A DNA stretch of 64,000 nt from Diospyros lotus (GCF_014633365.1 NC_068351.1:7446907-7510906); one strand, 5' to 3'; positions 12,301 through 24,000 are shown, counted from the stretch's first letter. Translations and numbers: made by a program. Notes: a model not told the origin generated them from the letters alone.

Positions 12301-12612
12301 AAGCTAAAGTAGGACATGTGGCATATCGTCCAAAGTTACTGGAGAGGAGCCAAATTCATCTAGTATTTCATGTATCCCTCTCCCCAAGGAATCTGTGGGA
12401 ACCCAACCAGTGAGCAAAGCCTTACCTACATTCCCTAAAGAAGCTACTGGGGTGGTGGAACTAGAGGCTATACTCGAGAGGAGGGTGGTGTACAAGCAGG
12501 GGGCTCCACTTATTCAAGTGTTAGTCAAGTGGCGTGGCAGCTCTTCGGATTGCAGCACTTGGGAGTACCTCTTGGATCTCTTAAAACAATTTCCTAGAAC
12601 GACCAGTCTCCT
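9303..12612 (+). pseudogene. Pol remnant: protease, RT, RNase H, integrase, chromodomain
   Basis: The protease starts near 9303 with the LIDSGSTHSF active-site block. RT runs about 9880-10520 and keeps the two catalytic Asp in LFDDILIYS. RNase H covers about 10780-11180 (ETDASG kept; the usual TDH is TNH). The zinc-finger part of integrase (GGHSG...CDTCKRCK) covers 11380-11515. The integrase core covers about 11580-12060; the motif normally SDRD reads SYRD, so the second catalytic Asp appears lost, while the Glu block (HTERVNQ) remains. A chromodomain (VLVKWRG...STWEY) lies at about 12450-12600. Stops and frameshifts occur near 9606, 9820, 10099, 10467, 11277 and 11547, among others, so no functional polyprotein can be made. 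Confidence 0.9.
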
Positions 12613-12654
12613 TAGCATTTCTCGAGGACAAGAAATTGGTTAAGGAGGGGAAAT

Positions 12655-13079
12655 TGTCACGACCGTCCCTAAATAGCGGAATTTTTTAAATTTCTTTGTA
12701 TTGTAATTCTTCTGCTTTGCTTTACTGCTTTCCTTTCTGGTTATTATTGTAATTTCTAGCACCAGTTTGTTAGCTAAGATTCCCCCGGGGGGGGGGGGGG
12801 GGGGGGGGGAGCTAGACTAGGACAAAACTTGTGGTTACAACTGTTAGAGGGGTGAGGATCGCCTGTGGGTGCGGCCACCCAGCTATATCAGGACCAGGAC
12901 TGTCTTGGGGAGGTATTGAATATGAATTCTACATTCTGATTTCTATCTATCTTCTTGCTCTTCCTTCTCTTCATAACTTTCTCTCTCAATCTCTCCCATT
13001 TCTCTGTTTACGCGGATTACATCTCTTCAATACCATCCGGATTGAGAGTGTAATCCTATTGTCACCTACATTCGTGACA
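12655..13079 (+). repeat. 3' LTR of the Gypsy element
   Basis: 425 bp, preceded by the polypurine tract at 12642-12653. It carries a run of 23 G where the 5' LTR has CACGTGGAGGG, which accounts for its extra length. Confidence 0.93.
12782..12809. repeat. C5G23 homopolymer tract in the 3' LTR
   Basis: Five C followed by 23 G, absent from the matching place in the 5' LTR. Either a true slippage expansion or a sequencing or assembly error. Confidence 0.9.
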
Positions 13080-13189
13080 GCTTGGTGAAGGAGATGCAAA
13101 GATGGATGAGGAAGACTGAGAAACTGCTCCCGTAATCTCATTGGAAACTGTGTTCTTGCCACAGGAAATGATTAATGCAGCAAGCGTGG

Positions 13190-13660
13190 AGGAGAAAAAT
13201 GAGAGAGCAATGCTCTCTTCTCTTATCTTGCATGCATGTAAATAACCCAAACCCAAAATGCAAGGGATGATCTTGATCATTCATTCTTTGATCCAAGGGC
13301 TTTTATTCAAGATATTTTTGTAATTTTTGTCAAAAAGTCTCATTTATAAAATTAATATATACATAGTAAAATGCTACCCAATTTTAACTATTCAAGCCAC
13401 CACTCTTGTCAAAGTCATTTTTTGAGTCAATCATGGTACTATTTCCCCTTATTTATTTCTTTCAATCACATCAAGCACATCAGTCTATTGCAGGTAATTC
13501 ATCTTAATCGTGCCCTGCAGTATCTTTGACTGCAATTGAACGTACTTTATATCATATCTCACTCCTGAGATGTTTGTTTTATGTGTTGATGCGAATATTT
13601 TTTGTACATTGATTTCACCTTGTCTTCACTTTTGTTCCTGTACAAGATGGATATCTCTCT
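13190..13660 (-). repeat. Inverted-repeat arm B
   Basis: Reverse-complement counterpart of 6360-7180 (see arm A). It lacks the solo LTR and so preserves the empty insertion site near 13290. The Gypsy element occupies the space between the arms. Confidence 0.6.
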
Positions 13661-13885
13661 TGTGTGTTACAATAAGTTCTCAGTGTTCAATAGAACTAGA
13701 GATTTGAGGCAAGGGGACTCCTTATTCCCATTTTTGTTTATCCTCATTACAGAAGCCCTTAGTAATTAGTATTGTGATCCAACTAGTGGACAGAATGGTG
13801 GATTTGAGGCTTAGTTGGGGTAACGGTGTTTTGGTGTCACATTCTCTGTTTGTGTATGATACCCTTTTATTTTGCTAGAAATCCT
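13640..13885 (+). mobile_element. LINE reverse transcriptase fragment
   Basis: One frame reads NRTRDLRQGDSLFPFLFILI, the conserved GLRQGDPLSP..F block of LINE reverse transcriptases. Farther on a second block reads VSHSLFVYDTLLFC, corresponding to the FADDT catalytic block with the first Asp replaced by Tyr. Stops lie between. A dead fragment, without recognisable ends. Confidence 0.7.
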
Positions 13886-14115
13886 GGAGTAAATTAATAA
13901 TTATGAAATGATTTTGACTTTTTTTTTCCTCCCTGGTGATTTCACATTTGGTGGGTTCTTACTAAGAATGAGATTATCCCTGTGGGGTGGTTCATAAAGT
14001 GGAACCATTCTCGTTTCCATTCTTTTGTGGCTTGGAGTTGATTCCTTGTTTTCTTCTCTCTCTTTTTTTTTTTCCCTTTGCTGTTTGTGGAATGATTTAT
14101 TTATGCCTACACTTA

Positions 14116-14206
14116 GTTGTTGCCTTCAGTCTATACAGGGTTGGCTCCCCTTAAGGTATTTTCAAGCTTAAGGGGAGCCAACCCTGTATAGACTGAAGGC
14201 AACAAC
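14116..14206. repeat. Perfect 39-bp inverted repeat (hairpin, 13-nt loop)
   Basis: Arms 14116-14154 and 14168-14206 are exact reverse complements, beginning GTTGTTGCCTTCAGTC. The spacer is GGTATTTTCAAGC. Part of the arm sequence (31 bases) recurs at 14244-14274 in the forward direction, and a second word (CACCAGTGCAAAACCCAT) occurs at about 14212 and 14303. The arrangement looks like a recent local inverted duplication. Confidence 0.95.
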
Positions 14207-14243
14207 CCCATCACCAGTGCAAAACCCATAAGCTTAGGTTTTT

Positions 14244-14274
14244 TCAGTCTATACAGGGTTGGCTCCCCTTAAGG
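14244..14274 (+). repeat. Third copy of the hairpin arm
   Basis: Repeats 31 bases of the hairpin arm (from TCAGTCTATACAGGG onward), 38 bases downstream of the hairpin. Confidence 0.9.
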
Positions 14275-14709
14275 TTCATGTGAACTTTTTCAAGCTTCTC
14301 TTCACCAGTGCAAAACCCATCATAAACAAGCTCAAGTAATGTTACATTTTTCCAAGTTTGAGATTTAGCATATGCGCATGAGCTTTCTCAAGCTTCATTA
14401 CTTCAGCTTTCTACTCTCTGGCTTGGTAAAGTTCAGACTTGTTCCTCACAAATACAAAACTTCACTCTTTGAAGCTAATCTCAGTGATCCGTGACTTCTG
14501 ATTGTGCATAGTTCAAAATACGTATTTTTTTAATAACACATTTGAATTCCTATCTTGACTCATCCTTTATATTCAGATGATTACCCAACTCTCTACCGTG
14601 ATTTGTCTTTGGCACCAATGAGCATTTAATACTTAACCAACTCTCTACCAATAATAACCTCCTTATAACTGATATTCATTGCTCCATTTTCTTTTGCTCA
14701 AGACAATGA

Positions 14710-15149
14710 GGGGCTATTAGTTGTAGAAATTTGTCCTGGTTTCCCAGAAAATTACTTCACAAAAAACAAAAAATTAGAAAACTTGTTCAAATGCAAAAAA
14801 ATTTCAAATGGAAATTGGAGATTGCATTTTCCAAAATTGAACTAAACTTGGAAAACTCCTAAAATGAGTTTTCTGATTTTCCTTTTTTATTTGGAGATTT
14901 GGAAAATGTGATTTTCTAAATTTTTCACAAATCATCTCATCTCCTTCTTTTAACATGAGTCACACAAGAAATTAAAACATCTCTCATTTTTTTTGAATAT
15001 GTGTTCCAACTTTTTATACTAGAAATTAATTTTCTGTTTTTGTAACATTTGAATGTGTTTCAAATTTTCTATGGAAAATGAGAACTAGATGTTTTATAAA
15101 AAATTGGAGATAGAAAACTGGAAGTCATTTTCCACAACTAAACAGCCCC
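14710..15149. mobile_element. MITE, copy 1, TGA target duplication
   Basis: 440-bp element with imperfect inverted ends (GGGGCTATTAGTTGTAGAAA and, reversed, GGGGCTGTTTAGTTGTGGAA), flanked by TGA on both sides (14707-14709 and 15150-15152). Its interior matches the element at 26527-26915. A 3-bp TNA duplication suggests a PIF/Harbinger (Tourist-like) source. No coding capacity. Confidence 0.75.
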
Positions 15150-15152
15150 TGA

Positions 15153-16860
15153 GTCTCTCTCATGCCAAATTGCTATCCCGGCATTGAGCACCATTAACTG
15201 TGAACTCAGCTCCCAAGGACTAGTTATCCTATGTAAGGAGTGTTCCACCATCTGGTAGGGTATACTAATTCATCCCCACCTTAGTTGAGTGTTCTGCGTA
15301 GCAACTTTTTGAATCCGCTAAGACCCACCGATGAGGTCCTATTACACTGCCCTCTCTCTAACTACACAATAGGTTTCCCCAAGCTTGCTCTAGGCCCATT
15401 CCTAAGTTAAACTTCTCTCTTTCCTTTAGTGACACAAAATAATCCTGGCTAACAGGAACATTGGGTTTGAAATCTAGTCTTGAACATTGTATACCCTAAG
15501 TGAGCTTTTATTCAATGCCAATGTTATGTGGGTTTAAAGTGAGAGTCAAGCAAATCTGCATGTAGAAAAGCAGAGCTGTACGAGTGTGGCAGCTTCAAGG
15601 TTGCCCTTGTTTGATAGTTCGTTTAGAGTTTTCAGCCATTGATATTGCCTTCAGCGTGAGCATGGCCATGACTAGTGTATTTGCAGACATTTTGCTAGAA
15701 GGATGTTTCGTAATTCAAGCCATTGAAGATCCTTCACCAGTGGCCTCATAAAATATCAAATTAAGAATGGCATTCTCAAGTTCCATTCCTATTTGTTTTA
15801 CGGAAACCAGTTCAATCATAAAATTGGATTCTGAAAGTACAAAGCAGAGTTCGCTGATTTATTATTTATTTATTTGTGTACCGTGCAGCATTTAGTTTGC
15901 TGGGGATGCCAAGGAAATTTGTTGATCAAGAATGGATGTGCTGAATTTGATTCAACGGAATCAGTTTTTGCAAGTTAATTCTTAGTGGATGCACTGTTGG
16001 TTGTTCTATTTTTTGTTTTTTTTTTTTTTTGGTGGCTTGGTACATAATTTATTAGTCTCTCCTATCATAAATTCAACCGTGGCATTTTATACATTATCAT
16101 GAACTGATACATATTACTGATACGTTGGGAGTTTCAAGATGGTCTTATTTGGACTGTTTTCTTGTTTGTGATGGCAGTTGGTATTTCTGCAAACAGATTT
16201 TGCGGCCAAATTCCTGCACAGTGTTAGGAAGCAGGACACTCCATGCTGCTGCATTTAGAATTGGAGCAGTAAATCATCCCAGAAGACAAACTTGTCTGTC
16301 ATTAGTTTTTTTTTTTTTTTTCATTACATTAGATATGTAACAAACTTGTCTTGGCCTGTGTCTTGTCTTCGCAGTTCTATTTGTTTATCAGAGTAGGATA
16401 TCAGTTGTTGCTGCATGTCTCAAGTTGTTTAGTTCGTTGGGGATCAGCTCTGTTTCCACCCTTTGTTTCCATTAGTCTTGTGATATCTGGATGCTTAAAA
16501 AGACTAGCAATAAAATGCTGTGTCTTTATCCTATTTTGGAGAGTCGCCATGTGTTCTAGCTTTATAGTCGTTTGTTTATGGCTTTATTTTCTATAAGATA
16601 TTTACTTATTTAGGAAGCATGGTTGCTTGTCATGTTACTCTTTTAAGTCTACTCGTGTAATTGCGTCCTATTTTGAACTCTAAACCATTGATTATAAATA
16701 TATATTAATTGGAGTTTCTTTCTCAGACATGTTCCACAGCCATTTTCAATAGACTACTTTCACTGTATTAAACATGGTGGCTGCCTGTCGCCTTCTTACA
16801 TGCCAAATATGAAAAGTTTGTTTTTTATTTCTATTTATTATTTTTCTTTCTCCGTGGTTT
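15153..16860. other. Spacer; possible 3' UTR of UBA2A
   Basis: No transposon or protein match recognised. Contains poly-T runs (16016-16031, 16306-16321) and several pyrimidine-rich CAG acceptor-like sites. If the donor at the UBA2A stop codon is used, the 3' UTR exons may lie here; nothing in the sequence proves it. Short open frames at 16125-16340 and 16351-16596 have no recognisable domain. Confidence 0.25.
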
Positions 16861-17204
16861 GATATTTAAGATTTAGAAAAAATTACAATAATCATCTTTA
16901 ATGTTTGACATAATTACAAGAATAATCTCTTATATTTTAGAAATAATAATAATTTTTTATTCTGTTAAATAAAATGATAGAATATTTTTTTATTTTATTT
17001 TCTTTCTTTTTTAATGTAGAGAAACAAAAAAAAAAAAGAAAAGAAAAGGATTAACCTATGGATTCATTGCACAAATCCATCTTGAACTATGCTCAAAGAT
17101 AAAAGAGATGATCGAGTTTCTAATATAATTTTTAAGGAAACCTTACCTATAATCAAATCAAGATATGAGTTTTGTAGCTTTTAATGTATATGTCAAATAG
17201 TTGG

Positions 17205-17345
17205 TTTATGATAAGTTGAGATTCGTACTAATAGATCATGTATTCGACTCTTTGTTCTATGCAGTGAGACAAAATTTTTACTTGCGATTTATCTATTCTG
17301 TCGAAATTGAGAGTACGAGTCACGGGAGACCGTGCAAAGGCGATA
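17205..17345 (+). other. Possible degenerate SINE, second copy
   Basis: Contains GTATTCGACTC (B-box-like) followed by GAAATTGAGAGTACGAGTCACGGG, sharing the ATTGAGAGTACGAGT word with the candidate at 2046-2185. Surrounding DNA (16870-17980) is AT-rich with no gene recognised. Confidence 0.3.
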
Positions 17346-17980
17346 ATCCCAAGATATGAGTTTTGTGGCATACATAATAAAAAAAGGGATGAGGGAGAAA
17401 CTTACTGAGATGGTGACAAGCGACAATGAAAGAGATTGGTATAAGAGAATGAGAGAAATAAAATAAAGAATAAATAGGGTTGTTGGGGAATATAGAATGA
17501 CATTATAGTATGAAAAAAATAAACTATTATAAAAATTATAAAAATGTGGTCATCACAATAGAATGACTAGTCAGCAGCGTGTGTGTGAGAGAAATAGACG
17601 AGAGTTTAAATACAAGAATGAAATAATTTATTTATGCAACAAGCTAATTTCAAGGGACCTATTTTTTATTGGTTAATGGGGTGTATATTATTTTGCTAAA
17701 TTTTATAGGTACTTACTGTAATTTACCCAAATATAAACCTGTTAAAAAAAAATGAGGATGATGTGTGAAGTTTAGAGCAGGAAATAATCTAATAGCATAT
17801 CAATTTTACATTTTTTTTAATAACATATTAAGAATAAATAAAAGTTACCTTAATCAAACCAATGTGCTTTATGGTTTTAGCCTTTTGTGTTTTTAATTTT
17901 TTCCAAAGCTTACCTTTTTAGGACAAAAAGCTCATAATCAAACTATTTTTTTGATTATTTTTAAGTAAATTATCATTATT

Positions 17981-18895
17981 TGTTAACGTGGCTAGATTGT
18001 GACCTATTGAATGTGTAACCATGTGTTGTCACTCATATCACATTACTCATTTTCTTGTCACAACTTTCTTTCTCTTTTTCATTTTTATCATTTTTAATTA
18101 AATAAATCAGAAACATTACTTAAATACCATCATAAGTCTTAATAATTCTATTAAATTGAGACTTTTAATTATATAATTTTTTTCCTTCTTCCTTTGACTA
18201 TAAGGTGTCCAATTTTTTATTATTGAAGATCACTACTATCTATCGAGTGAAGGTAATTTTTTTTTATAGAATAATGATACTTGTCCACCGGATAAGATGA
18301 AAAGATTTGAATTCATAATATTATACTTAGTAGAAAGATGCTAATCATCACCTAAATTGCTCTTTACAATAGTTATTTAGTCATAATAAAGTCACACGTC
18401 ATTGAATACCGAGCTCAGATTGCGGAATCAAGCGAGCTCCCAGCGATATTTCTAGCTCGTTGGCCTAACTGTTCAGTCCGCATAACAACAAAGACTGCGT
18501 AACAACTGGAGGCATGGATCCATTTACTTTATCTAAGGCAAACCAGATCCTTGTTAATATGAAACCCACTCTCGATTTTATGGAATTGATAAAGAACACT
18601 TTGTCTCTCATAACATTATTCTTTCATTTATGGATTTTGTGAAAATTGTAAATACCCCACACTATAAATAGAGGTCAAAACATCATTGTAATGAGAGGGA
18701 CAACAATGATACTGTACTCTGCCAGAATAACCAGAGAGCAATCGTAGACTAGACATTATTCTGGTCGAACCACGTAAAAATTTTTATGTGTGTGACTTAT
18801 TGTTGGTTTTCATTTGTTCCTCCTCTTTGCATTTTATGCTCATTTTTCTTATTGCGATCTTACGAATCACGATTAACTAATTTCGAACGTTAACA
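17981..18895 (+). mobile_element. Candidate solo LTR
   Basis: Ends TGTTAACG and CGTTAACA are exact 8-bp inverted termini. Inside are CTATAAATAGAGG (TATA-like, near 18663) and GGTCGAACCACGTAAAAATTTTT (near 18752), a motif common before the 3' edge of plant LTRs. No 5-bp target duplication is visible, and the first 400 bases are featureless AT-rich DNA. The true left end may therefore be nearer 18390. Confidence 0.45.
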
Positions 18896-18937
18896 ATAAA
18901 AAAACTCTTAAAAAGGTTAAAAATATAAATAGAGTTT

Positions 18938-19078
18938 ATGAAATCTTAAACCCTAAACCCAATATACAAGTAAACTAATGTTAGAGTGGTATGAACGTTA
19001 AGTTAATTAAGTGTTCAAATTATGAAAATATCAAATGAATGTTATTTCTTAGATTACGAAATCTTAAACCCTAAACCT
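18938..19078. repeat. Two copies of a telomere-like word
   Basis: GAAATCTTAAACCCTAAACC occurs at about 18940 and 19058, each containing AAACCCTAAACC, the telo-box core. The copies lie between transposon debris and the AREB3 leader; no function is shown. The rest of 19080-20000 shows no gene; a 64-residue open frame at 19298 is unremarkable. Confidence 0.6.
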
Positions 19079-20378
19079 AGTCTTTGAGTGAAGTCACTCT
19101 TGATGTCATGAGCGTGAATTTGCAAAAGATCAGTCAAATTTAACTTAAAATTATTGCATTATTAAAAAAATATTTTAATCACACGATATCATCATTTTGT
19201 CACAATGTTAAAGTGTTAGTAGACCATAATACCTTGCCAACTTCACGACGAGGCATAATAATTATATTAAATATTATCTTGTGCATGTCAAACAAACTTG
19301 GGAGGTGTCAATGTAATTTATTTGGGGGAAAAAAAGAGGGAGAGTAAAAGTTACCTTCCTTACAATCATATTTTAATGGCTTCCACAGGTAGTGTTTTGC
19401 CAACTTTTGCATGTCTAGCACTTTTCTTGTGTTTTTTAGTGGGTATTTTGACTGAGAAAAGCAACAAAATTTCATCGAAACACAAAAAATAATTATAAAT
19501 CCTTACGTCAAAGTTCATAATCTACCATTTATCATAAGATTTACTACTTAAAAGGGACTCTTAAAAGGAACCCACAAAACAGATAATATAAAATAGTTTG
19601 AGTTGATAATCTTATTATATAAACTATTCAATACACAGCCGCATTAATTATATTAAATTAAATATTTTATATAATAATATTGTTAATTTAAACTATTTTA
19701 TAAGTGAAAAAATAATTTACATTGGTATTAACATGTCTCTAGAACATAAATTAAGTGACAAACAAGTGATACATTATGAATGATATGAGTAGATTATGAA
19801 TTTGATACTCAACTTAGACAAGATTCAAAAATTAAAGACAAAAACGACGAGAAACAGATAAGATGATAATGCCAAGCATGCTATCCTACTATATGGGAGT
19901 CCACCCCATTTGTATAATACAAGTTCTTGTATAAAATATTAGTTTCCCTAAAAAGATGAAAGAAGGGAAACACCGTAGGGCAGGGACCAAGAAATTGCAG
20001 GTCCTCTCTCCTCTCTCCCTCCCCAAGAAAAAGCTAAAGAAATGGCAAATTTTTAGATTCAGATCGGATCCTGCGGCGAGCAAGTAAAGTTCCCATTCTA
20101 TATCTTGTATTTTTTGATGTTTAATATAATACTTGGTATTTATTATTATTATTATTGTTGCTGTTTAATTAATTCATAGTCAAGATATGTAGGTGGTACA
20201 AGCGTGCGAATGTCTCTATTTGGATTTTGCTTGCCATTTCTTACCAGGATATACTTGGTATTCCGTCTTTTTCTTCAATTCTTTTTCCTGGTCTGTAATC
20301 TTGGGTTTATTTTTTTTTTCCACTTCATGTGCTTGTCGGAGTATAGTTATGTGCATTTTCCTTTATATATATATATGA

Positions 20379-20628
20379 TAATCAGATATATATATATATA
20401 TTCTTCATCTTCGTCTTCTTCTAGAAAATAGAATGTGGGTCTGTATTTGTTGTATTCGTAAATATTTATATAAATAAATTGCCATTTGGTCTCAGGTAGA
20501 TGGAGAGCGCAGTGGGTTTTTTGTGCAGCATGGTTTCTGGGTTTTGTTCTCTTGCGGGGAATGTTGGACATATGTCGCTGCATGCAAGCTGATTCAGATT
20601 TCTGGGTCTCTCTCTCTCTCTCTCTCTT
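20379..20628. repeat. (TA)n and (CT)n microsatellites in the AREB3 leader region
   Basis: A TATATATATATATA run near 20380-20400 and a (CT)11 run at about 20606-20628, both within the predicted 5' UTR intron of the bZIP gene. Confidence 0.85.
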
Positions 20629-21020
20629 CATATTTTCTCCGTGCGTCCAAGACTGCGTCTGATTGTGGTGAGTCTGCTGCAAATTTTGTGCCTTTACGCA
20701 TTTTCCTTCGGTGCACTTGGATTTGATTTGATCTGGGTTTTGTTTTGATTTCTCAGTCACTCTGTAGCCCCCATCTGGTTTTTCTTAGTTAGCTATGCCT
20801 TGGTTGAAGTCCCGGAGAAGTGTCTCTGATAGGGCTTCTTGTTTTGACGGATTCAACGTATTTGATGGTCTAATCCATGGGATTTGGAGTTGATTAGGAG
20901 TTAATATACACCCTCTTTTATCTTTGGATTTGGGATTGCAGATTAGGAGTCTGAGTTGTTCTTGATAAAAAGGGATCTCGGATCGATTTGTGATTTTGGG
21001 GGTTGGTTTTTGGCTGGTGA

Positions 21021-24000
21021 ATGGGGACTCAAACAATGGGATCTCAAGCTGGTTGTGGCGGTGGAAGTAGCGGTGGAACTGAGGGGCAAAAATCACATGC
21101 ATTGGCCCGGGAAGGATCCTTGTATAGCCTCACCCTAGATGAGGTCCAGAACCAATTAGGGAATTTGGGGAAACCACTTAGCAGCATGAATCTTGATGAG
21201 CTTCTCAAGAGTGTTTGGACTGCCGAGGCTAATCAGGGGGTGGGGAGTGTTGATTATGGGGCTGTGCAACATGGCCTGCAGATGGCACCATCAGTCCCGT
21301 CTCTGCATCGGCAGCCAAGTGTTGCGTTGTCCGGTGATCTGAGCAAGAAGACTGTGGATGAGGTGTGGCAGGATATTCAGCAGGGCCAGAAGAAGAGTAG
21401 TCATGATAAGAAAGCCCAGGAGAGGCAGCCTACTCTTGGGGAGATGACATTGGAGGACTTCTTAGTTAAAGCAGGGGTGGTCGCTGAATCTTCTCCCAGG
21501 AAGAAGAATCCTGGTCCTGTTTTAGGTGGGGATCCAATTGGATTGGCCCAACAAAATATGCCCCCACAAGCTCAGTGGATGCATTACCAGCTGCCCTCGA
21601 TTCCTCAGCCGGCGCAGCAGCAGCAGCATCAACACCAACAGAATATGATGGCTGTTTACATGCCGGGCCACCCGGTCCAGCAGCATCTTCCTATTGGTGC
21701 CAACCCGATTATGGATGTATCTTACCAGGAACCCCAAATGACCATGTCACCATCCACTTTGATGGGCACTCTTTCAGATACACAGACACCTGGACGGAAA
21801 AGGGTTGCTCCTGGAGATGTGATTGAAAAAACTGTTGAAAGGAGGCAAAAGAGAATGATTAAGAATAGAGAATCTGCTGCTCGCTCGAGAGCAAGGAAGC
21901 AGGTTAGGTTATATTTCACATTTTGAATTTGTCTGTCAGCCAATTGGTTTGCGTTTGCCTTTATTTTATGCTTGACTGCATGAGATATATGTATACTGAT
22001 GACAGGCTTATACCCATGAGCTGGAGAACAAGGTTTCACGTCTAGAAGAGGAGAATGAAAAGCTTAAGAGACAGAAGGTATGTACAGTCATAAATTTGGA
22101 GTTTGTTTCTGTCATTTGGTTGCAAAAATAAAAATCTCATACCGGTTTCATGGCTAACTAAGAGCCAATTTTGGTAAAAATTCTCTGGTAAAATTATATG
22201 GCTGTGATATCAGAAGTCAAAAGTGGGGAAACTCAGTGCTATGCATGCTTGCCTGTGAGTTGATGTAGTTTTGAGATATCCTAAGCCATTAAAACTTGAC
22301 TTAGGGCTAATACTAGATGTTAAAATTGATGCAACTATTTGATAGATGTCTGGCAACAATCAGCAGAAGCTATCAAGGTATTTGAAGTGATTATTTCAAC
22401 TTTCGATGCATCATACTCATTTTCTTGGATTGATTGTTTGTTGATGTATTGTAAATCAAATAACTCATTTGAACTCCTCTGGGGTAGTGATATTTATTTC
22501 CTGCATTGCGGAAGTGTTTTTGGTTGCTTTAAGGACCATCTTCTCTTATATAGACTTCAATTGTTTGCCAATGTAAAGCATGCTTCGCAACTAACACCAC
22601 ATGAAATTAATTGCCAATTGAAGGACTTGGTCCAAATTTTAAGACTTAGTCCTGTTTGCGGACTGTTGAGTCACCATGTCATTTTGATGTTGTTAGAGGT
22701 TTAATGTTACTTTCTGTGAGCCCAGGGCTTTAGAAGCTGTTTTCTTGCAGTGAGCCTGAAGAAAATAACTTCCGTCTCCAATGATAAGCAGTGGATTATA
22801 TGAATTAATCATTCAATCCAATTTCTAATTTGTTCATGAATGGAGCTTTCTGAAAAGTGATTAGATTTTGTTCTCATTTTGCACACCTCTCCCTTCTCCA
22901 TTATCTTAATCATTGAATTTGGACTCCATGGACATGCAAAAGAGAAATGGCTTGGCTAAACAAATAACACAAAAATAGGTGGAGACTCTTTATTAACTTT
23001 TGTCTCTCAGAGAAAATCCTTAAGAAAGCTAACAAAGCTCCGTCCTCTAGGCATTCTAAGTAAGGATTTGTGCATGTGCAAGGCAATTATGTAAAAAAGA
23101 GGGCAAAATATTAAAAGAAGTAAATATTGAGTAAAACTAAACCAAGTAAATAAGAATGAAGTAGAGGAGGTCAGATGCCCATTCCACAAACTCAAACTTG
23201 ATTAGAATCTTTCTAAATTTGGTTTTCATTTTGTAGAATTTGGAAAATGATCTCCGATTATGTTAATATAATAAGATTTAAAATGTTTATGTAATGTGAA
23301 ATGTAAAGATAACTACTTTTCATGAAATCACAAACATTTATACATATCATGTCCTCATCATGGCTTGTAGTTTTCTTCTTAACTGGCATGTCTCCATATC
23401 TGTATCATGATTTATCCATGTTCAATCAAGTGCTTCTTAGCATCAAACTGATTTAGAACCCATTAGTCTCTCTGTGCTTCCAGCCGTCATTCATCAGCCA
23501 GGTTTTTTTTTTTTTTTTTGTGTTTGGGGGTGTGGGGTGGGGAGACTGACTTTTACCAGGTCATTATTTTTCCGTTGTCTCTCTTTGCATAGCAGTCTGT
23601 CAAGGCCATGGAATAGAAATTGTCTAAACAATTACATAATCCAGAGGTAGCAAAGCATGTAATCTGATGCCTCTGAACGAAAAATCTGAGAGCAAAAATA
23701 GTTTTTGGGCTCTTGTACATTTAAAAAATACAAAAGACTCTCCTAGTAAGAGAAGAGAAGATGACGGAGAGGATGAAACAGTAAACAGCATGGCATTCTT
23801 TGAGCAAGAATATGAGTTTAGAATCAGGGTCCAGATAGGAATAACCTAGGTGTCAAATTCTGTTGCTGGATTTTATCCTACAACTACTTTTATTGATTTT
23901 AACAGTGAAATTAAAGGCCAAACGGTAGCAGACTTTGTTAAGTTGAGTCTTTGACAGGGTACATTTTGGGTTGAAGTGCAACAGGTCTAGGAAGCAGGAG

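Larger units (their letters stand above)
7571..13079 (+). mobile_element. Ty3/Gypsy retrotransposon, chromovirus type, decayed
   Basis: A complete but dead element of 5.5 kb. It has two LTRs (7571-7985 and 12655-13079) with TGTCACGA...TCGTGACA termini, and a primer-binding site complementary to initiator tRNA-Met just after the 5' LTR. Inside are gag, zinc knuckle, protease, reverse transcriptase, RNase H, integrase and a C-terminal chromodomain, then a purine tract (AAGGAGGGGAAA) before the 3' LTR. Domain order (integrase after RT) is Gypsy; the chromodomain places it among chromoviruses. Flanking 5-mers CCTTG and GCTTG are a target duplication with one change. Leaving out the G run, the LTRs differ at about 20 positions by eye, so the insertion is not recent. 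Numerous in-frame stops interrupt gag and pol. Confidence 0.95.

Noticed and set aside
20347..20760. 137-codon minus-strand frame in the AREB3 leader
   Set aside because: It reads through (TA)n and (CT)n repeats and matches nothing; it lies within the predicted 5' UTR intron.
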